A stretch of 10,343 bases of DNA from assembly GCA_028701715.1 (NCBI GenBank), contig JAQVQF010000064.1, positions 1 to 10,343 of the forward strand, written 5' to 3'. The notes under the pieces were generated by a model. The model was given only the letters and a program-made list of their open reading frames with translations, had not been told where the DNA came from and made no database searches. The position numbers and the translations under genes were made by a program. Shown here one piece after another: positions 4,394 through 10,343 of this stretch (position 1 is its first letter; each line of letters opens with the position of its first letter). Source of the stretch: Eubacteriales bacterium. GTDB taxonomy: Bacteria; Bacillota; Clostridia; Oscillospirales; CAG-382.

Positions 4394-5275
4394 TTATACC
4401 AAAAGCAGCTCAAGCAGTTTTTCCGCAGCCTTTGAATTAATATCGTCCTTTTTAACGATACATATATTTCGTTTCGGTATTTCCAGATCGAGAGTCAGCT
4501 TGAAAACGCTTTTCTCCTCCATGGCTTTTTCCGCAAAATCCCTTACCACGCAGCCTATACCGAGCCCGCGCTTTACGAACTGCACTATAAGGCTGCTTGT
4601 GGCAAGCTCGAATTCGGGCGTTATATTCACATTGTTTTGACGCAGAAAATCCTCCGCATACCTTCTTGTGCTGGTGTTCGACTCAAGCATTACAAGCGGA
4701 AAAGCCGCAAGGCTCGCTGCTTTGAACGTATCCGACGCAAGACTTTTATATTCCTTTCCGCATATAAAAATATCCTCGATTTGTTTTACCGGTATCACGC
4801 CGTATCCGCGGGACGCCGTCACGGGCTCGGTCACCACGCCGAAATCGATAAGGTTACCGTCGAGCTTTTTAATCGTTTCGGGTGTGGGTCCGTTGGTCAC
4901 GCTTATCCTGATTTTCGGGTACATACGGTGGAATTTTTCAAGATAAGGAAGGAGGAAGAATTCAAGCGTCATATCGCTCGCTCCGATATATATAACGCCG
5001 TCGTCAAGCGCAAGCTGCTCGCGCAGGCGGTTTTCGCCCAGCTGAAACTGCTCCACACCCTTTGACACATATTGAAACAGCGTCTTCCCTTCCGCGGTCA
5101 ATGTAACGCCTTTGGAGGTCCTGACAAACAACGCGCATCCCAACGATCGCTCAAGCTGTTTAATGCTCTGGCTCACCGCAGGCTGAGAAACATAAAGCTT
5201 TTCCGCCGCCGCGGTGATATTTCCGCACAACGCCGTGTAATAAAAGATACGGTAACGCTCAAGGCTTTCGTTCAT
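4394..5275 (-). CDS. LysR-family transcriptional regulator
   Basis: A 293-aa protein of standard LysR length. The N-terminal winged helix-turn-helix covers about residues 1-60, with GNITAAAEKLYVSQPAVSQS as the recognition region, LERSLGCALFVR after it, and the wing TSKGVTLTAEG. A linker helix follows, then the periplasmic-binding-like effector domain from about 88 to the end (GVIYIGASDMTLEFFLLPYL; FPLVMLESNTSTRRYAEDFL; FVKRGLGIGCVVRDFAEK). It binds DNA as a dimer or tetramer; the small-molecule effector cannot be read. The start is fixed by GAGG (5282-5285, rc) 7 nt before the ATG. It is divergent from the gene at 5374 and sits in front of purA on the same strand. Shared octamers in its own and the purA promoter make autoregulation and purA control plausible, but this is inference. 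Confidence 0.93.
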   Translation of the reverse strand: MNESLERYRIFYYTALCGNITAAAEKLYVSQPAVSQSIKQLERSLGCALFVRTSKGVTLTAEGKTLFQYVSKGVEQFQLGENRLREQLALDDGVIYIGASDMTLEFFLLPYLEKFHRMYPKIRISVTNGPTPETIKKLDGNLIDFGVVTEPVTASRGYGVIPVKQIEDIFICGKEYKSLASDTFKAASLAAFPLVMLESNTSTRRYAEDFLRQNNVNITPEFELATSSLIVQFVKRGLGIGCVVRDFAEKAMEEKSVFKLTLDLEIPKRNICIVKKDDINSKAAEKLLELLLV

Positions 5276-5294
5276 ATAAACACCTCTTATACGA

Positions 5295-5324
5295 TTGTTA
5301 AATTCTATAATATATGATTATTAT
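5295..5324 (+). promoter_or_regulatory. Candidate promoter of the 5374 gene, overlapping the LysR promoter
   Basis: TTGTTA (5295-5300), an 18-nt spacer and TATTAT (5319-5324). Its -10 occupies the same bases as the LysR -10 on the other strand, so the two promoters face each other and should compete. Weaker than the others in this window. Confidence 0.45.
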
Positions 5325-5348
5325 ACAACGTCATTAACGGAAAGTAAA
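5320..5348 (-). promoter_or_regulatory. LysR gene promoter
   Basis: Minus-strand TTTACT (5348-5343), a 17-nt spacer and TATAAT (5325-5320): the same hexamers and spacing as the purA promoter. TAACGGAA (plus strand 5335-5342) abuts the -35, a likely site for autoregulation. Confidence 0.75.
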
Positions 5349-5373
5349 TATGCAATTGAAAGAAGGTTATCCA

Positions 5374-6393
5374 ATGGAAAACAATGAAAACACAAAGTAT
5401 ACCTATCCCGCAAAGAAAAAATATGTATTCAAAATCACGGCAATCTGTCTTGCGGTATGTGTTCTTGCCGGGATCGCTTTCGGTGTTTATAAAATTACGG
5501 CAGGTTCCGATAAACCCGTATCAAAGGATTGGAGCATCGAGTCGAACACAGCGGGAAACATAAAAATGCGTATGGCCGACGCGGGACGAACGGTAACATT
5601 GAATGTCGATTACAGCGCGCTTTCGGAAAGCTCATCCGTAACCGAGGACTTTGACGCCGAAACCGACATTTTTATTAAAATGTTCGGTGAATGGCTGACT
5701 TCGATTTGCAAATCAGATTATGACAGGCATTTTTCACTGTTTCAACCCGAATTTGTTCAGTCTATGTTTACCTCTCGAATAGCAAAAGAAGGATTAAGCT
5801 ACGATGAAGCCATCGCCAATATCCATGAAATAGGTTTCAACGCTTACGGTTATTATTCCATGGAGTTTAGATATTCTCTTGTGCATATCACCGTACCTGA
5901 CGAAGAAGAGCTTGAGTCGATACGCGACACATATACTCATAGATTTTCAGAAGCCGGACTTGATGTATCAAAAATCGAAGCTTTTATCCGTTATGATTTT
6001 GCTGACCCTGAAATAATTATCAACGAATGTTATTTAACAAATACCGATGATGATTTATTTGGTAATTTTTTGTTTTACAAATATAACGGCATATGGTATA
6101 TTTTTCCCAATCTTATGGAAGACGACCATTCGATAGATCTCGCTTACGGCGACAACAGCTATTATATAACCGAAGCAACCGTCAGCGGAGTGGTTGAGGA
6201 CGTGGGAAAATATTATGTCGTACTCATCGGCGGAATGAATTTTCTGGTTGAAAACACAGACGGCATTTCCATAGGCGACAGTGTGACGGTCATATATTAT
6301 TCCGCAAGTCCTTATCTGTGCAAAATAGGCAACGACAGCATTTGCAATATACATACCGCAAAAGCTGTTATCCCTTCCGGCGTACAGAATTAA
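5374..6393 (+). CDS. Membrane-anchored extracytoplasmic protein of unknown function
   Basis: 339 aa from the ATG at 5374, chosen because AGAAGG (5361-5366) lies 7 nt upstream. An in-frame ATG at 5350 (8 more residues, GGAAAG upstream) is possible but overlaps the LysR -35. A Lys-rich cytoplasmic end (PAKKKYVFK) precedes one membrane helix at about 18-39; no lipobox or clear cleavage site, so it probably stays as an anchor. The outside part has a region at about 85-245 with the feel of an NTF2-like fold (FIKMFGEWLTSICKSDYDRH...FYKYNGIWYIF). A beta-rich C-terminus at about 265-315 (ATVSGVVEDVGKYYVVLIGG...IGDSVTVIYY) could be a small OB-type barrel. Both fold guesses rest on pattern only. Not recognised as a named family. 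It stands alone, between the LysR intergenic region and a strong terminator. Confidence 0.85.
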   Translation: MENNENTKYTYPAKKKYVFKITAICLAVCVLAGIAFGVYKITAGSDKPVSKDWSIESNTAGNIKMRMADAGRTVTLNVDYSALSESSSVTEDFDAETDIFIKMFGEWLTSICKSDYDRHFSLFQPEFVQSMFTSRIAKEGLSYDEAIANIHEIGFNAYGYYSMEFRYSLVHITVPDEEELESIRDTYTHRFSEAGLDVSKIEAFIRYDFADPEIIINECYLTNTDDDLFGNFLFYKYNGIWYIFPNLMEDDHSIDLAYGDNSYYITEATVSGVVEDVGKYYVVLIGGMNFLVENTDGISIGDSVTVIYYSASPYLCKIGNDSICNIHTAKAVIPSGVQN

Positions 6394-6404
6394 ATAAATC
6401 TTAC

Positions 6405-6452
6405 AAAAAAGCAGCGGGAAGCACCGATTGGTGAGTTTTCCGCTGCTTTTTT
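6405..6452. terminator. Strong intrinsic terminator, bidirectional by symmetry
   Basis: AAAAAAGCAGCGG at the left pairs with CCGCTGCTTTTTT at the right, with an inner CACC-GATT-GGTG stem. The stop codon lies 11 bp before it. Flanking A-run and T-run would let it work on both strands, although no minus-strand gene needs it here. Confidence 0.93.
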
Positions 6453-6474
6453 GTTTACCATTATACATATAATC

Positions 6475-6503
6475 TTGATAATTTGAATTTATTATAGTAT
6501 AAT
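6475..6503 (+). promoter_or_regulatory. Sigma-A promoter of the DUF4153 gene
   Basis: TTGATA (6475-6480), a 17-nt spacer and a perfect TATAAT (6498-6503). The start near 6510 leaves a 40-nt leader holding GAAAGG (6536-6541), 8 nt before the ATG. Confidence 0.85.
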
Positions 6504-6549
6504 AATGCCGGAGAAGCTGTCCATTTATTGCTTTTGAAAGGTTGCTGCT

Positions 6550-8307
6550 ATGAAATTTGTTAATTTCCTTCTCGGTCTGCTCGAAGGCTTATTAAAAGCC
6601 GTAACGCGTTATTGGGCTGTGTTTATCTGCCTTACGGCAATGGCGACGCTTAATATAATATCCATTGAAACTGACGCAAATTACGAAAGGTCGATCATCG
6701 CCCTCGCTTTCGGCGTATTCTGTTTTCTCGCGGCGCAAAGCCTGACGGAACGCTTTTCCGAAAAATTTATCCCGCACCTTGCCGTTTATTCGGCGGCGTT
6801 CCTCGCTTTCGCGGGTTATTTTACCTATGTCAAGACGCTGGAGAGCATTGACAATATTGTCGGCATAAAGACCGTCACGCTTATGTTCGCGCTGCTTGTC
6901 ACCTTTATCTGGATTCCGTCTTATAAAAACAAAGCGGATTTCGGCGGGGTATTCCTTTGCGTGTTCAAAGCAAGCTTCACCTCGGCTTTCTTCTGCGGCG
7001 TCATATTCGGCGGAATTTCGCTTATTTTAGCCGCTGCCGACGCTCTGCTGTTTAATATAAGCTCAAAAGCCTTCCTGCATACGGCCAATATAGTGTGGGT
7101 GCTGCTGGCGCCGATGCTGCTGCTTTCCCTTATACCCGTATTCGCCGGAAAGAACAGGGACGCCGACGGTGATAATATAAAAAAGGCGCAAAGCTATCCG
7201 AAATTTCTTGAAACGCTGCTGTCTTATGTTCTGATCCCTCTCATATCGATTTATACGCTGGTGCTTATCGTTTACACCGGTAAGACTATCATATCCTCGA
7301 GCTGGGACGACAACCTTCTTGAGCCGATAATACTGTCTTATCTTATAGCCATGCTTATACTGTATCTGCTGGTTTACAGGCTTGACAACGCTTTTTCACG
7401 GGCCTTTGTTAAAATAGCTCCTTTGATCTTAGCGGTTATCGCGCTTTTCCAGCTTTCCGCTTCAGTTATCGCCTTCATCGACGGCGGTATGGTGGTGTCG
7501 CGCTATTACATTATTATGTTCTGCATTTACGCGATAATCTGCGGTGTTTTGCTTTTCATGCGTTCTAAAAAAAGAAAGGATTATATCGCATATCTTGCGG
7601 TGATATTCGCTCTTGTTTGCGTGATACCGTATGTCGGCGCGTTCGGCGCGAGCGCAATAAGTCAGAGCAACCGTGTTGAAAACACTCTTATTAAAAACGG
7701 TATGCTTGAAGACGGTAAAATAATAAAAAAATCTGATATTCCCACAGAGGATATGGAAAAAATAGAAGACGGCATATATTATCTGTATCAAATAAAAGCG
7801 CTTGACCGTCTTGATTTTTTGCCCGTAAGCTTTGATCCGTATAACGGATTTTACAATGTTTTCGGCTTTGATTCGAATGACATAAAATATAATTACATTA
7901 CAAAATCCTTTGAGCTTGACAGCGGTACGCCTGTCGCGACCGAAGGTTATAAATATCTGTATGACACGGCGTTTTACCTTACCGGTAAAAACGTAAATAA
8001 CGAATTGTTCGCTTTTACCGCGGATAATGCTGATTATAAAATTAAGCTCATCGAAGCGGACAACGCATATTATTTTATATTTTTAAAGGATAATGCCGAA
8101 ATTATAACCGTTCCGATAAAGGATGTTATTGACTTAATGAGCGGTTACCCGGAGGGGACCACGGTCCTGAAGCAGGATAAGCTGGCTTTTGATTATGAAA
8201 ACGAATCGATATATATCAGGCTCGTTTACAAATCGGTAAGAATGAATGTATTCGATAACGACACCGAGCTTTACGCAAATGTTTATATTCTCTTTACTCT
8301 GAGGTAA
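6550..8307 (+). CDS. DUF4153 polytopic membrane protein
   Basis: 585 aa. The N-terminal two thirds carry about eleven membrane helices (near 20-38, 48-63, 73-92, 107-122, 139-166, 178-198, 222-243, 256-276, 285-311, 317-336 and 345-368). The last 215 residues are soluble and mixed alpha/beta. The layout, and phrases such as FCGVIFGGISLILAAADALLF and the SNRVENTLIKNGMLEDGKI entry into the soluble part, are what I know from DUF4153 proteins of Firmicutes. The biochemical role of that family is not established. By the positive-inside rule the soluble tail, which follows a KKRK-flanked helix (about 339-343), should be extracytoplasmic. The gene has its own promoter and ribosome binding site; 143 bp separate it from the ABC gene, which has another promoter, so co-transcription is uncertain. 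Length is normal and no lesion is seen. Confidence 0.88.
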   Translation: MKFVNFLLGLLEGLLKAVTRYWAVFICLTAMATLNIISIETDANYERSIIALAFGVFCFLAAQSLTERFSEKFIPHLAVYSAAFLAFAGYFTYVKTLESIDNIVGIKTVTLMFALLVTFIWIPSYKNKADFGGVFLCVFKASFTSAFFCGVIFGGISLILAAADALLFNISSKAFLHTANIVWVLLAPMLLLSLIPVFAGKNRDADGDNIKKAQSYPKFLETLLSYVLIPLISIYTLVLIVYTGKTIISSSWDDNLLEPIILSYLIAMLILYLLVYRLDNAFSRAFVKIAPLILAVIALFQLSASVIAFIDGGMVVSRYYIIMFCIYAIICGVLLFMRSKKRKDYIAYLAVIFALVCVIPYVGAFGASAISQSNRVENTLIKNGMLEDGKIIKKSDIPTEDMEKIEDGIYYLYQIKALDRLDFLPVSFDPYNGFYNVFGFDSNDIKYNYITKSFELDSGTPVATEGYKYLYDTAFYLTGKNVNNELFAFTADNADYKIKLIEADNAYYFIFLKDNAEIITVPIKDVIDLMSGYPEGTTVLKQDKLAFDYENESIYIRLVYKSVRMNVFDNDTELYANVYILFTLR

Positions 8308-8357
8308 AACTGACGGATAACGGTTGAATAAGCAGTCGATTATCGGCGTATTCCACA

Positions 8358-8386
8358 TTGTTTTAATAAGGCTTTAATGTTATAAT
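8358..8386 (+). promoter_or_regulatory. Extended -10 promoter of the ABC exporter gene
   Basis: TTGTTT (8358-8363), a 17-nt spacer and TATAAT (8381-8386) preceded by TGT, an extended -10. The start near 8393 leaves a leader of about 58 nt. No terminator is seen between the DUF4153 stop and this site, so some read-through is likely. Confidence 0.8.
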
Positions 8387-8450
8387 CGCCCTGAAATAGC
8401 TTTTTGCTTAAAAAGGTAATAATTTCTCAACCTCAGAGGAAAAGGCGGTC

Positions 8451-10325
8451 ATGACAATGTCTGAAAATAAAGCATCGGCATACGAAGCGTCCTCCAAAGC
8501 CGGAAAACACAATGCCGAAAACATGATACCCGCTTACGAGCATCTGTTTGACGATGAAAAGCAGGCTCCGAAACGCAAAACGGGTATTTTATACAAGCTT
8601 TTCAAAATGAACCGCAAAAAGCTGCTGTCGGCTCAGCTGGTTTATATTGTCAAAGCGTCGCCGGTATGGATAATGCCGATTATTACCGCGGAAATAATAA
8701 ATATCGCGGCGAAGCCGTACGATTCGACGACCTTTACCGCAATCGCCGTTTACACTGCAATCCTTGTGATTGTACTTTTGCAAAACGTACCCACACACGT
8801 GCTTTACGCCAAAATGATAAATACCGTGATGAGGCGTATAAACGCGGGGATGAAAAGCGCGCTGGTCCGCAAGCTCCAGCGGCTTTCGATTACCTATCAC
8901 AAGGAAATAGAATCCGGCAGAATACAGTCGAAATTTTTACGCGACCTCGAATCTGTTGACGCGATGATACGCAATATTGTAATAACCCTGATACCCGCGT
9001 TCATAGGCGTCCTGATATCCATAGGCATATCAACCTTCAACGCTCCGGTTATGACGCTGTTCTTTATTGCGATCGTTCCCGTTAATATTTTTGTGGCGAA
9101 GCTGTTTGGCAAGCGGATAAAAACGCAGAACCGCGAATTCCGTCTTGAAAACGAAAGCGTGTCCGCTAAGTTTACATCCATGCTGACGCTCCTTCCCGTC
9201 ACAAAAGCGCACGGGCTTGAAAGAAACGAAATCAATTCGTTTGACAGCGAGGTTGAAAAGCTCATGCAAAAGGGTCTGAAGGTAGACAACACCAACGCCT
9301 ATTTCGGCTCGTGGTCGTGGGTTATAAGCAATATTATCAGCGTTGTATGCCTTATATTCAGCGCGTTCCTCGCCGTCAGAGGCGTTATAAATGTGGGCGA
9401 TATAGTGCTTTATCAAGCGCTTTTCGGCTCTATAAACGGCAACGTGCTGGCTATAATCAACTCGTATCCCGCGCTTGTAACGGGCTCGGAGGCGATAAGC
9501 TCCGTTTCGGAAATAATGATTTCCGACGACGTAGAACACATAGGACGCAAAAAAATATCACATATAAAAGGTAATATCGCTTTTAATCATGTTTGCTACA
9601 GCTATCCGGACGACCCGGAAAGCTATGTCATAAACGATTTTAGCCTTGACGTTAAGGCCGGTGAATGTATCGCGGTCGTGGGGCAATCCGGATCGGGTAA
9701 ATCCACCGTGATGAATTTGATTATCGGCTTTTTAAAGCCTACGGAAGGTCATATTTACATAGACGGCGTGGATATGAAGGAACTTGATCTTACGGATTAC
9801 CGTCATCAGATCTCGGTCGTTCCCCAGAACAGCATACTCTTTCCCGGAACGATAAGGGAAAACATCACCTACGGGCTGCAGTCCATTCCGCGGGAAAGGC
9901 TTGAAAATGCTCTCGAGCTTGCCAATATAAACGAATTCGTAAAAAGCCTTCCCCGGGGGCTTGACACCCCCGCGGGCGAGGCGGGCGGCAAGCTTTCGGG
10001 CGGTCAAAGGCAGCGTATAACCATCGCAAGGGCGTTGATACGCAACCCGAAGATACTTATACTCGACGAAGCGACCTCGGCTCTCGACAATCTTTCCGAA
10101 TACCACGTTCAGCAGGCTATCGAAAAGAGCAAGCAGGGCAGGACCACCTTCATTGTGGCGCACCGCCTTTCGACCATAAGGAGCGCCGACCGCATTGTTG
10201 TAATGGAAGCCGGACGTTGTGTCGAAATCGGTACCTATGACGAGCTTATGGCAAAGCGCGGCAGGTTTTACGAAATGAAGGCGTTAAACGAAATGAGCGT
10301 AACAAAAGAAGAAGCGCTTGAATAG
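8451..10325 (+). CDS. ABC exporter half-transporter (fused membrane and ATPase domains)
   Basis: A complete 624-aa type IV (ABCB-like) exporter subunit that works as a dimer in the cytoplasmic membrane and moves a substrate outward using ATP. A charged 45-residue cytoplasmic tail leads in. Six membrane helices lie roughly between 57 and 340. The ATPase domain runs from about 372: A-loop Tyr385, Walker A GQSGSGKST (411-419), Q-loop Gln459, signature LSGGQ (515-519), Walker B ILILDE (535-540, catalytic Glu540), D-loop SALD, H-loop His571. All catalytic residues are intact. Nothing reveals the substrate; drug, lipid or peptide export are all possible. It lacks an N-terminal peptidase domain, so it is not a bacteriocin-processing exporter. 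No second half-transporter follows within the window, so a homodimer is likeliest unless a partner lies beyond the right edge. AGAGGA (8435-8440) supports the ATG at 8451; ATG 8457 is a close alternative. Confidence 0.95.
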   Translation: MTMSENKASAYEASSKAGKHNAENMIPAYEHLFDDEKQAPKRKTGILYKLFKMNRKKLLSAQLVYIVKASPVWIMPIITAEIINIAAKPYDSTTFTAIAVYTAILVIVLLQNVPTHVLYAKMINTVMRRINAGMKSALVRKLQRLSITYHKEIESGRIQSKFLRDLESVDAMIRNIVITLIPAFIGVLISIGISTFNAPVMTLFFIAIVPVNIFVAKLFGKRIKTQNREFRLENESVSAKFTSMLTLLPVTKAHGLERNEINSFDSEVEKLMQKGLKVDNTNAYFGSWSWVISNIISVVCLIFSAFLAVRGVINVGDIVLYQALFGSINGNVLAIINSYPALVTGSEAISSVSEIMISDDVEHIGRKKISHIKGNIAFNHVCYSYPDDPESYVINDFSLDVKAGECIAVVGQSGSGKSTVMNLIIGFLKPTEGHIYIDGVDMKELDLTDYRHQISVVPQNSILFPGTIRENITYGLQSIPRERLENALELANINEFVKSLPRGLDTPAGEAGGKLSGGQRQRITIARALIRNPKILILDEATSALDNLSEYHVQQAIEKSKQGRTTFIVAHRLSTIRSADRIVVMEAGRCVEIGTYDELMAKRGRFYEMKALNEMSVTKEEALE

Positions 10326-10343
10326 CAATTCTGTTTATCGTTA

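Noticed and set aside
3931..10226. Exact TGTCGAA at 3931-3937 and 10220-10226
   Set aside because: Both lie inside coding sequence of purA and the ABC gene, where the codons explain them; they show the background rate of the motif.
5374..10325. An operon or new multi-gene system formed by the three right-hand genes
   Set aside because: A strong terminator follows the first gene and each gene has its own promoter; common orientation is the only link.

Overview
The window looks like a chromosomal stretch of an anaerobic, low-to-mid GC member of the Clostridia (Bacillota), possibly a gut Oscillospirales or Christensenellales relative. The evidence is strong sigma-A type promoters (TTGACA-N17-TATAAT-like), AT-rich intergenic DNA, GGAGG-type ribosome binding sites, tRNAs with encoded CCA, Spo0A-like boxes (TGTCGAA), and protein families typical of that class (DUF4153, a clostridial PlsC-like acyltransferase, a clostridial PurA variant). 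The lineage is an inference from family resemblance; no marker gene fixes it.

Left part (1-1342): the N-terminal 228 residues of a PlsC-like acyltransferase on the minus strand run off the window start. A 400-bp AT-rich divergent intergenic region follows, with three exact Spo0A boxes, then a small 83-aa gene resembling DUF6514.

tRNA-Ser island (1352-2784): a strong promoter and an 11-bp leader hairpin precede tRNA-Ser(TGA). A 43-bp direct repeat carrying the first 12 nt of tRNA-Ser(GCT) is separated by a 151-bp hairpin-rich insert from its second copy, which leads into the intact tRNA-Ser(GCT) and its terminator. Next come tandem Spo0A boxes 10 bp apart, a very AT-rich gene for a 184-aa membrane protein, and a 28-bp copy of a tRNA-Ser 3' end followed by its own terminator. 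The membrane-protein gene therefore lies between two tRNA-Ser 3' ends, and fragments of both tRNA ends flank the whole island. This is the most unusual part of the window.

Middle (2972-5348): purA (adenylosuccinate synthetase, a divergent active-site variant) and a LysR-family regulator are both on the minus strand, each with its own recognisable promoter. The octamer TAACGGAA occurs in both promoters and once more beyond the purA 3' end; in the purA promoter it is part of a 16-bp palindrome. This suggests, but does not prove, that the LysR protein controls itself and purA.

Right part (5374-10325): three plus-strand genes, each with its own promoter. They encode a membrane-anchored extracytoplasmic protein of unknown function (ending at a strong, probably bidirectional terminator), a DUF4153 polytopic membrane protein, and a complete half-size ABC exporter (TMD-NBD). 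They face the same way but nothing shows that they form one operon. I see no phage, CRISPR, insertion-sequence transposase or defence system.
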